From Halorussus ruber (GTDB lineage: Archaea > Halobacteriota > Halobacteria > Halobacteriales > Haladaptataceae): DNA of 64,000 bases. Position 1 is the first letter of the stretch, and every line of letters starts with the position of its first letter. The stretch covers positions 310,001 to 374,000 of the forward strand of contig NZ_SBIT01000001.1 of NCBI RefSeq assembly GCF_004765785.1. The letters are read 5' to 3'. Below the pieces are notes generated by a model that saw nothing but the letters and a program-made list of their open reading frames with translations, did not search any database and was not told the DNA's origin. Below are positions 17,501 to 26,437 of this stretch, in pieces. A program made the translations under genes and the position numbers.

Positions 17501-17700
17501 TCGAAAGCCCTCGCGCGGTTCGCCGCCGGAAGACGGTCCTGCTCGCTTCGCTGCGCGGGCTGCGACTTCCGAGGTCTCGTTCGCTCCGCTCACGAGACGG
17601 CCGCTCAGCGACATATCGGCGCTCTCCGCACAGTTCGCGCCGATAGGGGTCGCTGAGGCGACCATGTAAACGCGAACCGCACTCGCCCTTTCAGTCCGCC
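17501..17700 (-). repeat. Dispersed structured element, family I, copy D
   Basis: Reverse orientation: read on the minus strand it begins GGCGGACTGAAAGGGCGAG (ending at 17700) and ends CGAGGGCTTTCGA. Outer helix GCGGTTCGCG with GGCGAACCGC, middle helix GGTCGCCTCAGCGAC with GTCGCTGAGCGGCC, core CCCCTAT and ATATG, inner arm TATCGGCGC with GCGCCGATA. An extra 70-nt block with AGCGGAGCGAACGAG-type hairpins sits in the 3' half. A second, isolated copy of the 3' end (TCGAAAGCCCTCGCGCTCGG) lies at 17451-17470. Confidence 0.85.
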
Positions 17701-17807
17701 AGGATGACGGTTGTGCCACCGAGCGAAGCACGTGTTTGACAGCGTTTCGCCGATTCTTCGCCAAGGACGACCCCCACACCTAACTCCCCACGGCGGAACC
17801 GTCGGGT

Positions 17808-18188
17808 ATGCCGCTCCTTCAGTTCGACTTGACCTGCGAGGCGAGCGCCGACGAGAAGGACGCCTTCGCGGCGACCGTGACCAACCTCTACACCGACGTC
17901 ATGGAGACGACCGCGGGCCACGTCGCCGTCGCCATTCGAGAGCGAGCGGACGCCGACCTCCACCTCGGACGGGCCGAGTCGGGACCGCTCCTTCTCCTCG
18001 ACGCCGACGTGCGGGCGGGCCGCCCGGTCGAGCAACGCCGCGAGTTCGCGCTCGCCGTGATGGACGCCGCCAGCGACCGCTGGGGGATTCCGGAACCCAA
18101 CATGAAAGTCGTCTTCACTCAGCACGACGGCCCGGAGATGATGGGCTACAATCGAGTCGGCGACGAGTGGAACGGCGAGGAGAAGTAG
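17808..18188 (+). CDS. Tautomerase/MIF-superfamily protein
   Basis: 126 residues starting MPLLQFDL, so after removal of Met the catalytic Pro would be N-terminal, the hallmark of the tautomerase superfamily. The length fits a fused two-unit (beta-alpha-beta)x2 subunit rather than the 60-70-aa 4-OT type. WGIPEPNMKVVFTQHDG near the C-terminus matches the second beta strand region. Likely substrate: an unsaturated keto acid or phenylpyruvate-like enol, not determinable here. It is flanked by a family I repeat and the convergent SLC13-type gene. Confidence 0.75.
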   Translation: MPLLQFDLTCEASADEKDAFAATVTNLYTDVMETTAGHVAVAIRERADADLHLGRAESGPLLLLDADVRAGRPVEQRREFALAVMDAASDRWGIPEPNMKVVFTQHDGPEMMGYNRVGDEWNGEEK

Positions 18189-18219
18189 ACCGCGAAGGTG
18201 GCTGACTACCCGACTGCGC

Positions 18220-19851
18220 TTACCACAGGATGTGCGGCCAGACGAACTGGAACAGCAGCCAGATGAAGCCGGTCAGCACGACCGTCATCAGCAGGTTGAG
18301 GACGATGCCAGCCCGCATCATCTGCTTCTGTTCGAGGTAGCCGCTCCCGAAGACGATGGCGTTCGGCGGGGTCGCAACCGGGAGCGCGAACGCGAAACTC
18401 GCCGCGATAGCGCCCGAGACCGAGAGGAACACCGCGGCGGCCACGTCGGTCAGGCCGAGCGTCGCGGCGAACACGCCGCCGATGCTGATGAGGATGGGGA
18501 CGATGATGGTCGCCGTCGCGGTGTTCGAGGTCATCTCCGTGAGGAAGATGACCAGCAGGACGACCACGGCAACCACGAGAGCGATAGGTGCGCCCGTCAG
18601 CGACGAGAAGACGGTGTCGGCGATCCACTTGGTCGCGCCGGTCGCCGCGAGCGCGTCGGCCAGCGCGATGCCGCCGCCGAACAGCAGGATGGTCCCCCAG
18701 TCGATGTCGGCCAGTTCCTCCCACTCCATCGTGTCAGCGAGGACGAGCGCCGGGATGGACATCAGGCCGACCATGACGTAGTAGAACAGGCCCTGATGGC
18801 CCTCGATACCGAAGATGCTCGCGCCGCTTCCGCCGAACAGCGTGACCGCCCACGCGTCGGAGAGCAGCGGCGCGATGAAGTCTTCGAGGCCGCCGACGAC
18901 CCACAGGAAGGCCGTCGCGGTGAAGATGACCGCCACGCGCTTGCCGCGGGGGTCGAGCGGCCCCTCCTCGTCGAGGTAGCGCTTGGCCTCGGCGCGGGCG
19001 TCGGTCACGTCCTCGACCTGCGGCGGGTAGAGGACGTAGGTGAGGACGTACCAGACGATGGGCAGGGTGACGGCCACGATCGGGAGGCCGATGAGGAGCC
19101 ACTGGGCGAAGCCGATTTCGTAGCCCAGCATCTTGTTGAGTTGCGAGGCGAGAACCGCGTTCGGGGGCGTCCCGATGAGCGTCCCGACGCCACCGACGCT
19201 GGCCCCGTAGGCGGTGCCGAGAAGCATCGAGACCTGGATGTTCGTGAAATCGTCGCTACCGGCCGCGTCGGCCACGCCGGTCGCGCCAGCGCCGTCGGCG
19301 GCGACGTCGGAGTCGATGTCCTCGGCCGCCGCGCTGGCGGCCTCGACGCCTTCCCGGCCGATGACCTGCGTCAGGACGCCGAGCGCGATGGGCGTCATCA
19401 TCGCGGTCGTCGCGGTGTTGGACACCCACATCGAGAGGAAGGCGGTGGCGAGCATGACCGCCAGCACGAGTCGCCGGGGTGACGAGCCCATCGCCGACAT
19501 CATCCACAGCGCGATGCGCCGGTCGATGTCGTACTTCTGGAGCGCGTTCGCCAGCATGAACCCGGCGATGAACAGGAAGATGAGGTGGTCGGCGAAGCCG
19601 ACGAGCGCCGCGTCGAGGTCGTCGTACACTCCGAAGAACGTGAGCAACACCGGAATCGAGATGGCGGTGACCGCCAGCGGGAAGGCCCCGGTGACCCAGA
19701 GCAGGCCCGCGAAGAACATGGTGGCGAGCGCGAACTGCCCTCTGACCGAGAGTCCTTCCGGTGACGGCGCACCGGCGATGACCGCCGTCCCGAGGAGTGC
19801 GATTACGAACATGACAATCCGCCCACGAGCGGACGATGGCGAGCGTATCAT
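18220..19851 (-). CDS. SLC13/DASS-family anion:sodium symporter
   Basis: 543 residues with about 12 hydrophobic helices. Two inverted-repeat SNT signatures typical of the family are present: SMWVSNTATTAMM in the first half and TEMTSNTATATII in the second. TPPNA motifs follow each one (GTPPNAVLAS and ATPPNAIVFG). Such transporters import dicarboxylates, citrate, sulfate or phosphate with sodium. A 35-residue Ala/Asp-rich loop (about 180-215) separates the halves. Substrate is not determinable. The start ATG directly precedes a hydrophobic segment. Confidence 0.9.
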   Translation of the reverse strand: MIRSPSSARGRIVMFVIALLGTAVIAGAPSPEGLSVRGQFALATMFFAGLLWVTGAFPLAVTAISIPVLLTFFGVYDDLDAALVGFADHLIFLFIAGFMLANALQKYDIDRRIALWMMSAMGSSPRRLVLAVMLATAFLSMWVSNTATTAMMTPIALGVLTQVIGREGVEAASAAAEDIDSDVAADGAGATGVADAAGSDDFTNIQVSMLLGTAYGASVGGVGTLIGTPPNAVLASQLNKMLGYEIGFAQWLLIGLPIVAVTLPIVWYVLTYVLYPPQVEDVTDARAEAKRYLDEEGPLDPRGKRVAVIFTATAFLWVVGGLEDFIAPLLSDAWAVTLFGGSGASIFGIEGHQGLFYYVMVGLMSIPALVLADTMEWEELADIDWGTILLFGGGIALADALAATGATKWIADTVFSSLTGAPIALVVAVVVLLVIFLTEMTSNTATATIIVPILISIGGVFAATLGLTDVAAAVFLSVSGAIAASFAFALPVATPPNAIVFGSGYLEQKQMMRAGIVLNLLMTVVLTGFIWLLFQFVWPHILW

Positions 19852-19999
19852 TGATACACATCGTCATAGAGCTGTATGTAGTGATTAATAGCTTTCGATT
19901 GCCGTGGGAAATGATGTCACGAACGAAAGAGATCTACACAATTGTTTGTGCAATGGCTGCCGGAATACTGCTGGCGCAGCGACTGCAATTGGACGACAG

Positions 20000-20245
20000 T
20001 CAGAAGTTGTCGGCGAGTGCGCGTATCTGGTCGGGATCGAGTTCGGCGGCGTAGAGTTCCAGCAGCGCCCGGCGGCGCTCGACCGAGAGCGCCCGGGTGC
20101 CGCTCTCCAGCATCGAGATGTGGGCCTGCATCAGATCGTCCACTTCCCGCTCGATGGCACGCTGTTCGAACCCCGCCGCGACGCGCAGGAGTCGCCACGC
20201 GAGCGGCGAGAGTTCTTCGACTTCGACCTCCTCGGCGCTTTCCAT
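20000..20245 (-). CDS. Small XRE-like helix-turn-helix protein (81 aa)
   Basis: 81 residues. After an acidic start (MESAEEVEVEEL) the sequence reads like a Cro/XRE helix-turn-helix: WRLLRVAAGFEQRAIEREVD as helices 1-2, then HISMLESGTRALSVERRRAL as the recognition helix with the S-x-x-E-S-G-x-R pattern, and LLELYAAEL as helix 5. It is probably a DNA-binding regulator. It lies 55 nt downstream of... the Lhr helicase gene on the same strand is at lower coordinates upstream in transcription of nothing else, so operon membership is unclear. Confidence 0.65.
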   Translation of the reverse strand: MESAEEVEVEELSPLAWRLLRVAAGFEQRAIEREVDDLMQAHISMLESGTRALSVERRRALLELYAAELDPDQIRALADNF

Positions 20246-20300
20246 CGCTCTCGGCTATGCGCGGCCGGAATGATAAAGTTCGGGACTGGTCGTCGTGAGG

Positions 20301-23072
20301 TCACTCCGCGGCCGACGCGCCGCCCGCACTCTCGCCCTCGTACTCGCCGCCGATTTCCTCCAGCACGCGGTCGTGGAACTCCTGCAGGACCGCGCTCTCG
20401 TCCTCGGCCAGCACCACGTCGCTGGCCATCAGGGTGGCGAGGCCGAAGGCTTTGGGCGTGGGTGTATCGACGCGATTCTGGGTGACCGTCACGTCTCCGG
20501 CCTGCACGTCGGCCATCGCGTCCTCGATGGCCGAGACGGCGAGTTTGTCCTCGATGATTTCCCGGTAGGTCTCCTCGATGACCGCGAAATCGTCGAGGTC
20601 CTCGGCGAACCCCAGCAGCATCTCGCTGGAGACCTGCTGTTCGCTGGCGGACTTCTCGTAGCCCTTGTACCGCTTGAGAATCATCAGCGACCGGGTGGCG
20701 TTGATGCGGAAGTACCGCTGGAGGAGTTCCGTGCCGTCGAGGGCGGCCCGGAGGTCCGAGCGGACCTCCTCGGGGGAAATATCGCGCAGGATTTCGGCCA
20801 CGTCCACCTTTCGGTTGAGGGGCATCGAGACCGTGAAGCCGTGGTCCGCGACGGCGACCGAGACGTTGGTGTTGGCGGCGTTGGCGCACCGGTAGGCGAC
20901 GACCCGCGAGAGGCCGTCGTTGAACTTTCGGCCGTAGTTCGAGTGGACGTAGTAGTGGCGCTCGTACTCGTCGCGGTCGAGTTCGATTTCGACCGCGAGG
21001 CGCTCGTCGGTGCTGACGCTCTCGGGTCCGGCGTAGCGAATCTGCTCGTCGAACATCCGGGCGATGGCCCGGACGCTGTTCTCGTCCAGCGGGAACTCCC
21101 TGAGCCAGACCCTGACCGCGGGCTTGCCGCGCTTCTGGAACTTTTCGAGGAGGTCGCCCTGAAAGTCGAGGATGCCCCGACCGAGGTCGTAGGAGAGGGG
21201 CAAGCGCTCGGAGAACCACGAGGGGACGGTCGGGCGGGCGTTGGTCCGGTCGGCGTAGACCTTCGACCCGCGGCGGTACTTGAACTCGAAGTTCTGGCCC
21301 CCGAGGACGAACACGTCGCCCTTCTCTAAGGTATCGAGATAACTCTCGTCCAAGTCGCCGACCCACTCGTTGTCGCCGCGGGTGAACACGTCGCAGGTAA
21401 ACGAATCGGGAATCGTCCCGATGTTGGTCATGTAGATGACGCGAGCGAGTTTGCCGCGCTTGCCGACGAGGGGTCGGCCCACGTCGAACTCGGGATAGTG
21501 GTACTCACCCTCCGGCGGGTCGTTCTCGTCGCGCCAGATTTTGGCGTAGACGTTCTTGTCCTCCAGTCCCTCGTAGTCGGAAGTCAGGTACCGAAACAGG
21601 GTCTCGAACTGCTCGTCGGTGAAGTTCCGGTAGGGGTAGGCGCGTCTGAGAGTGTCGCGGACCTCCCGTTCGGGCCGGACCGAGTTGATGGCCATGCCGT
21701 AGACGTGCTGTGCCGCCACGTCGTAGGCCTCCTCGGGGACGAACACCCGGTCCACGAAGCCCTCCTCGGCCTTCTTGAGCATGACCGCACACTCCACGAG
21801 TTCGTCGCGGTCGAGAGCGATGACTCTCCCCGTCACCGTCTGGCCGAGCTGGTGGCCCGCCCGACCGACGCGCTGGAGGAGCGAGGCGACGGACTTGGGC
21901 GACCCGACCTGCACCACGAGGTCGATGTGGGGCATGTCGATGCCGAGTTCGAGGCTCGTGGAGGTCGTCACCACGTCGAGGCTCCCGTCCTTCAAATCCT
22001 CCTCGATGGACTGGCGGGCCTCCTTCGAGAGGCTTCCGTGGTGGCACCCGGAGTTCTCCTCGTCGTACTCCTCGAATCGCTCTCGCAGGTTGTGCAGAAC
22101 CCTCTCCGCTCCGGACCGAGTGTTCGTGAAGACGAGGGTGTTGGTGTGTTCGCTGACGAGGTCGCCGAGTTGGCTGTAGAATCGGTCGTTGACCACCTCT
22201 CGGGGCGTGTTGATGAGGTCGTCTGTGGGGCACTGCAACTCGATGTCGAACTCGCGGACGAACCGGGTGTCCACGATTTCGCGGTCGCGGGTCCGGTCGC
22301 CGCCGGGCGTGGCCTCGTCTCCGTCTTCGCACCCCACCAGAAAGTCCGCGATGTCTTCGAGCGGTTCGACCGTGGCCGAACAGCCGATTCTGGTCGGCGA
22401 GGACTCGACCATGTTCTCCAACCGCTCCAGACTCACCGCGAGGTGGGTGCCGCGCTTCCCGTCGGCGAGGCTGTGAATCTCGTCCACGACGACGTACTCG
22501 ACCGATTCGAGCTTCTTCTTGAACTTCGGCGAGTTGAGCAGGATAGCGAGCGTCTCGGGCGTCGTGTTCAGGATATGGGGCGTCTCCGTCAGCATCTTCT
22601 GGCGCGCCGCGTCGTCGGTGTCGCCGTGCCGGATGGCGTGGCGGACCGACGGCTCGCCGTCCATCTTCTCGGCGATTCCTTCCAGCGGAACCTCCAGATT
22701 CCGGTGGATGTCGTTAGCCAGCGACTTGAGCGGCGAGACGTAGAGACAGTAGACCGAGTTGTCGAGTCCGTCCTCGGCCTCGCGCTCGCGCCGGAACAAC
22801 TCGTTCAGAATCGCGGTGAAGGACGCCAGCGTCTTGCCGCTCCCGGTCGGCGAGGCCACGAGCGCGTTCTCGCCGTCCCGAACCAGCGGAATCGCGCGCT
22901 TCTGGGGCGGCGTGAAAAAGCCGCCGTTGCCGGGGACGTACTCGCCGAACTCCTCGACCCACCACTCGCGGACCTCGGGTTCCAGCGACTCGAAGACCTC
23001 GGCGTCGTCGAGTTCGACCTCCTCGGCGTCGAAGTCGAAGTCCCCGCGCGCCAACAACTCGCGCGCTCCCAT
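20301..23072 (-). CDS. lhr: Lhr-family ATP-dependent helicase
   Basis: 923 residues, superfamily 2. Walker A ASPTGSGKT (73-81), Walker B DEIH (197-200), CSATVEPLED as motif III, a RecA2 domain with TSTSLELGIDMP and QRVGRAGHQ (motif VI), then the winged-helix and Lhr-core C-terminal domains. Lhr enzymes unwind DNA and RNA:DNA hybrids in repair. The long C-terminal extension of bacterial Lhr is absent, matching the archaeal Lhr-core. A TATA-like CTTAAG about 27 nt upstream of the ATG supports a leaderless start. The 81-aa HTH gene follows on the same strand. Confidence 0.92.
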   Translation of the reverse strand: MGARELLARGDFDFDAEEVELDDAEVFESLEPEVREWWVEEFGEYVPGNGGFFTPPQKRAIPLVRDGENALVASPTGSGKTLASFTAILNELFRREREAEDGLDNSVYCLYVSPLKSLANDIHRNLEVPLEGIAEKMDGEPSVRHAIRHGDTDDAARQKMLTETPHILNTTPETLAILLNSPKFKKKLESVEYVVVDEIHSLADGKRGTHLAVSLERLENMVESSPTRIGCSATVEPLEDIADFLVGCEDGDEATPGGDRTRDREIVDTRFVREFDIELQCPTDDLINTPREVVNDRFYSQLGDLVSEHTNTLVFTNTRSGAERVLHNLRERFEEYDEENSGCHHGSLSKEARQSIEEDLKDGSLDVVTTSTSLELGIDMPHIDLVVQVGSPKSVASLLQRVGRAGHQLGQTVTGRVIALDRDELVECAVMLKKAEEGFVDRVFVPEEAYDVAAQHVYGMAINSVRPEREVRDTLRRAYPYRNFTDEQFETLFRYLTSDYEGLEDKNVYAKIWRDENDPPEGEYHYPEFDVGRPLVGKRGKLARVIYMTNIGTIPDSFTCDVFTRGDNEWVGDLDESYLDTLEKGDVFVLGGQNFEFKYRRGSKVYADRTNARPTVPSWFSERLPLSYDLGRGILDFQGDLLEKFQKRGKPAVRVWLREFPLDENSVRAIARMFDEQIRYAGPESVSTDERLAVEIELDRDEYERHYYVHSNYGRKFNDGLSRVVAYRCANAANTNVSVAVADHGFTVSMPLNRKVDVAEILRDISPEEVRSDLRAALDGTELLQRYFRINATRSLMILKRYKGYEKSASEQQVSSEMLLGFAEDLDDFAVIEETYREIIEDKLAVSAIEDAMADVQAGDVTVTQNRVDTPTPKAFGLATLMASDVVLAEDESAVLQEFHDRVLEEIGGEYEGESAGGASAAE

Positions 23073-23132
23073 TTGACCGTCCGTTGGGGTCGGCCGCTTA
23101 AGACGGTTTGGCCACCGGAGTGAAAGTGAAAT

Positions 23133-23161
23133 CCGGGCGCGCTCCGCCGGAGCGCGCCCGG
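23133..23161. repeat. Perfect GC-rich hairpin upstream of lhr
   Basis: CCGGGCGCGCTCCG pairs with CGGAGCGCGCCCGG across a single C. It lies in the 320-bp gap between lhr and the SRPBCC gene. Next to it is GAGTGAAAGTGAAA (23118-23131), which recurs at 58144-58157 beside another gene start. The remainder of the gap holds a collapsed family II element and no gene. Confidence 0.7.
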
Positions 23162-23227
23162 TGGGACAACCGACGGGACGCGCTCGGTCGAGTAACCGGT
23201 AGACGCGCTCGACTGACCAACCGCCGT

Positions 23228-23254
23228 GGGGTGGATGAAGGGGGCTTCAGGAAG
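23228..23254 (+). repeat. Collapsed family II element (ends joined, middle missing)
   Basis: GGGTGGATGAAG (left end of family II) is joined directly to GGGGGCTTCAGGAAG (right end). The roughly 170-nt structured middle found in the full copies is absent. This parallels the collapsed family I element at 35863-35902. Confidence 0.55.
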
Positions 23255-23392
23255 ACACTCCCACAACGATTCTGCGGTTTGCGGTTGTAGTCACGTCAGA
23301 ACGAAGCGACCGGGAGGAGGCTTCAAGAAACGTTCACGACACCGATTCCGCGGTCCGGACCCGAAACCACCAAAACAAATACAAAACAATAT

Positions 23393-23794
23393 CTAAGCAA
23401 TTTCTTTCAGGTTCTGCAACGCCACAGCACACACCGGCGAGTATCCCGCCGCCAACAGCGGGACCTCGAACACCACCCGGCACCCGCCGTCGTCCAACTC
23501 CTCGACCCGGTGGCCCGTCGCCGAGATGCCCGCGATTTTCCACGTCCAGCGGTACTCCTCGCAGGTCGTAATCTGGAAGGGGAGGCCGACGCCGAAACTC
23601 GTCTCCAGTTCGCCGGTCGTGCCTGCCTGAATCCGGCGGTCCGCGCACAGGACCGCCTCGACCATGGGTCCCCACTCGGCCCACTCCGTCGTGTCGGTCA
23701 GCAGTTCCCAGAGGAGGTCGGCGGGCGCGTCGAACTCCCCCGCAACTTCGAGGCGTCTGCCGTCCGGCGTCCGACCGAAGCGCGTCGTGACCAT
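23393..23794 (-). CDS. SRPBCC-superfamily lipid/ligand-binding protein
   Basis: 133 residues from MVTTRFGRTPDGRRLEVAGE. The polyketide-cyclase/START-like pattern is clear: FDAPADLLWELLTDTTEWAEWGP at the N-terminus and alternating beta strands to a final amphipathic helix (VCAVALQNLKEI). Upstream in frame lies a hydrophobic stretch (VGILVVAAVAFG) beginning at a TTG or GTG codon about 27 nt after an ATTTAAAT box, so the true start may be about 9-16 codons earlier, giving an N-terminal membrane anchor. Ligand unknown. Confidence 0.75.
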   Translation of the reverse strand: MVTTRFGRTPDGRRLEVAGEFDAPADLLWELLTDTTEWAEWGPMVEAVLCADRRIQAGTTGELETSFGVGLPFQITTCEEYRWTWKIAGISATGHRVEELDDGGCRVVFEVPLLAAGYSPVCAVALQNLKEIA

Positions 23795-24034
23795 GCCGAA
23801 AGCGACGGCGGCCACCACCAAAATTCCGACGCTCCGTCTCAAATTTAAATGTTTGCCACCTGTCGGAAGTGAAATAGTGCGAGTCGAGCGTTCTACGTCG
23901 GCTTGAAAGCTCTTTTCCCAGAACCGGGTATAAATATAAACTAAACTCCGAGCGTCCCGAGCGAGGACGACCGAGAATCCGCGGCGCGACACGTCTCCAA
24001 AGCCATTAACACCGTTCGGGCCGGGAAACCGGAC

Positions 24035-24772
24035 ATGGAAATCACCTTTCTCGGAACCGGAAGCGCGATGCCGACCGGCGAGCGCTATCAGACTGGTCTC
24101 GTCGTCGAGCGGGACGACCGCCGGGTGCTGGTCGACTGCGGGAGCGGCGTCCTCCACCGCCTCCAGCAGTCGTCTATCGGCTACGAGAACGTCTCGACCG
24201 TCCTGCTGACCCACCACCACTTGGACCACGTTTCCGACCTCATGCCCCTGCTGAAGGCCCGCTGGCTGGCTGGCGAGGAGTTCCTCGAAATCGTCGGCCC
24301 CTCGGGCACCAAGTCGCTGGTGGACGACTTGCTGGAGGTCCACGACTATCTGGAGGGGCGCATCGACTTGCGAATCCGCGAGGTCGGTGCCCACGAGTTC
24401 GAGGTCGCCGGATTCGAGGTCGAGGGCTACGAGACTCGCCACTCGCTCCCGTGTCTCGCGTACCGCTTCGGCGACGAGTTCACCTTCAGCGGCGACAGCG
24501 AGGCCTTCGAGGGACTGGCCAATTTCGCCGACGGCTGCGAGGTGTTGCTCCACGATTGCTCGTTCCCCGACGAGGTGGACGTGGACAACCATCCGACCCC
24601 GACCCAACTCGGCGAGGCGCTGGCGGGGTCGGGCGCGGACGTCGGAACGGTGTATCTGACCCACCTCTACCCCCACACCGAGGGCCGCCACGAGGAGATG
24701 CTCTCGTCCATCGAAGCGGTGTACGACGGTGACGTGCGGTTCGCAGATGACTTGCGGACGGTCGAACTGTAG
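24035..24772 (+). CDS. RNase Z-like metallo-beta-lactamase-fold hydrolase
   Basis: 245 residues. Starts MEITFLGTGSAMPTGERYQT, the typical RNase Z/arylsulfatase-like entry. Metal ligands: THHHLDH (about 60-66), a His in ETRHSLP, Asp in FSGDSE and His in YLTHLYPHTE. The region between beta strands lacks the long flexible arm of tRNA-binding RNase Z enzymes, so it may be an RNase Z homologue acting on small or unknown substrates. An inverted repeat spans the stop codon. Confidence 0.85.
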   Translation: MEITFLGTGSAMPTGERYQTGLVVERDDRRVLVDCGSGVLHRLQQSSIGYENVSTVLLTHHHLDHVSDLMPLLKARWLAGEEFLEIVGPSGTKSLVDDLLEVHDYLEGRIDLRIREVGAHEFEVAGFEVEGYETRHSLPCLAYRFGDEFTFSGDSEAFEGLANFADGCEVLLHDCSFPDEVDVDNHPTPTQLGEALAGSGADVGTVYLTHLYPHTEGRHEEMLSSIEAVYDGDVRFADDLRTVEL

Positions 24773-24800
24773 AGTGAGACATAACCGCAAGTCATCTGCG
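24742..24800. terminator. Inverted repeat spanning the stop codon of the MBL-fold gene
   Basis: CGCAGATGACTTGCGG (24742-24757, inside the last codons) is perfectly complementary to CCGCAAGTCATCTGCG (24785-24800, after the stop). The loop is 27 nt and contains the stop codon at 24770-24772. A 16-bp perfect stem suggests a transcription terminator or an RNA-stability hairpin. Confidence 0.55.
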
Positions 24801-24913
24801 GAGGACGACTTGCAAACCATCGAAACAGTTCGGCGACAAATCAGTTACGCTCTCGCTACCTACTTACTCCTCCGTCCGACAAGGCTCAAGGCCGCACTCG
24901 GGCTACTCTGGGT

Positions 24914-25393
24914 ATGAGCGACGCAGAGACACCGCCACTTACGACCATCAACCACGTCACGAACATCTGTACCGACGTGGACCGCACGCGGGAGTTCTAC
25001 GAGGAGGTACTGGGCTTCCACACGGTCAAGCGAACCGAGAACTACGACGACCCCGGCACGAAGCATTACTACTTCTCGTCGACGCCGGAGGGCGAACCCG
25101 GAACCATCGTCACCTACTTCGAGTACCCCAACTCGCGGGGGAATCCCGGTCCGAGCGCGTCCCACCACTTCGCGCTGGGCGTCGAGGACGAGGAGACCCT
25201 GCGCGAGTGGCGCGACCACCTTCAGGAGCAGGGGGTCCGCGTCTCGCAGGTCCGCGACCGGACCTACTTCAAGAGCATCTACCTCTCGGACCCCGACGGC
25301 CTGACCATCGAACTCTGCACCGAGGAGCCGGGCTTCGACGTGGACGAGGACGACCCCGGAAGCGAGTTCGTGGACGCGCCCGACCGGCGATGA
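24914..25393 (+). CDS. VOC-family (glyoxalase/ring-cleavage dioxygenase-like) protein
   Basis: 159 residues forming one paired beta-alpha-beta-beta-beta module set. INHVTNICTDVDRTREFYEE supplies the first metal His, SHHFALGVED the second half, and SIYLSDPDGLTIELCTEE the C-terminal metal-binding Glu. Its stop overlaps by 4 nt the ATG of an alpha/beta hydrolase. In Bacillus the same pair, a ring-cleaving dioxygenase (MhqO) and a phospholipase/carboxylesterase (MhqD), detoxifies quinones. MhqO has about twice this length, so the analogy is by context only. Confidence 0.8.
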   Translation: MSDAETPPLTTINHVTNICTDVDRTREFYEEVLGFHTVKRTENYDDPGTKHYYFSSTPEGEPGTIVTYFEYPNSRGNPGPSASHHFALGVEDEETLREWRDHLQEQGVRVSQVRDRTYFKSIYLSDPDGLTIELCTEEPGFDVDEDDPGSEFVDAPDRR

Positions 25394-26061
25394 CGGGCCG
25401 GAACCCTCACGCTGGCACGTCGGACCTCCACGACGGCCAGCGGGTCGCCACCGCGGGCACAGACCTCGACTCGGCCGACGTCGCGGTAATCTTCGTCCAC
25501 GGCCGAGGAGCCACCGCCGAGGGCATGCTGGAGATGGCGACCGAGTTCGACGCCGAGAACGTCGCCTACCTCGCGCCGCAGGCCCGCGGTCGAACGTGGT
25601 ACCCGACCTCCTTCCTCGCACCCATCGAGGACAACCAGCCGAGTCTCGGCTCGGCGCTGGACCTTCTGGGGAGGGTGCGCCAGCGAGTCGCGGACGCCGG
25701 AATCGAGGCCGACCGGACCTGCTTCGTCGGCTTCTCGCAGGGTGCCTGCCTCGCCAGCGAGTTCGTCGCCCGGAACGCACGGCGGTACGGCGGCCTCGCG
25801 GTGCTGAGCGGCGGGCTAATCGGTCCTGATGGGACACCAAGGGACTACGAGGAGTCGCTCGACGGGACGCCGGTGTTTCTGGGGTGCGGGGACCGCGACC
25901 CCCACATCCCGGTCGAGCGCGTCCACGAGACGCGGGAGGTGCTGGAGGGACTCGACGCCGACGTGACCGAGCGCATCTACGAGGGAATGGCCCACGGCGT
26001 CAACGAGGAGGAACTCCGGTACGTGAAAAATTTAGTCGCGGAGGTGGCTTCCGGGGCGTGA
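25390..26061 (+). CDS. Phospholipase/carboxylesterase-family alpha/beta hydrolase
   Basis: 223 residues from MTGRNPHAGTSDLHDGQRVA. VIFVHGRGATAEGM gives the oxyanion-hole region, GFSQGACLA the nucleophile elbow with catalytic Ser, GCGDRDPHIP the catalytic Asp, and MAHGVN the catalytic His. The start ATG overlaps the stop of the VOC gene (ATGA), which fixes it and indicates translational coupling. It probably hydrolyses short esters or ring-cleavage products of the VOC enzyme (inference from pairing). Confidence 0.88.
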   Translation: MTGRNPHAGTSDLHDGQRVATAGTDLDSADVAVIFVHGRGATAEGMLEMATEFDAENVAYLAPQARGRTWYPTSFLAPIEDNQPSLGSALDLLGRVRQRVADAGIEADRTCFVGFSQGACLASEFVARNARRYGGLAVLSGGLIGPDGTPRDYEESLDGTPVFLGCGDRDPHIPVERVHETREVLEGLDADVTERIYEGMAHGVNEEELRYVKNLVAEVASGA

Positions 26062-26150
26062 ATGGGGCTTCAGCCGGTGGTCCATGTGCTGTCCTCGGCG
26101 TCTGCGTGAGCGAAGCGAACGCAGGCTTGGGAGACGCGGTTTGTCTTCCA

Positions 26151-26334
26151 GCGGACTGAAAGGGCGAGCACGGGGCGCGGTCACGCGAGCGAAGCGAGTG
26201 TGACTTCGACGGACGCGGTTTGTCCGTCGTCGCAACGCTTGGTCGTCTGCGCAGGCCACTATTTCGGGCGCGCAGTTCTGCGCGCCCGAAATAGCCTGCG
26301 TCAGCGACCGCGAACCACGCGAGGGCTTTCGAAA
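26151..26334 (+). repeat. Dispersed structured element, family I, copy E
   Basis: Begins GCGGACTGAAAGGGCGAG and ends CGAGGGCTTTCGA. The inner arm is TATTTCGGGCGCGCAG with CTGCGCGCCCGAAATA: several paired changes relative to copy A, all compensated. The 5' strand of the outer helix carries an inserted block with AGCGAAGCGAGTGTGA and GACGCGGTTTGTC repeats. The preceding TCTGCGTGAGCGAAGCGA block also occurs before copy B (about 8249-8270). Confidence 0.85.
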
Positions 26335-26437
26335 CCAAAGTTACTGTTTCTGTGACTTGTCCGAGTCCGCTCGACGTGACTTTTATCGTGATACAATCGC
26401 TACCGACGGAGAAAGTCGCAGAGAAGCTAGCTTCAGG

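Noticed and set aside
23795..24820. Extension of the SRPBCC frame across the MBL-fold gene
   Set aside because: The bases on the other strand encode a well-conserved MBL hydrolase with intact metal motifs.
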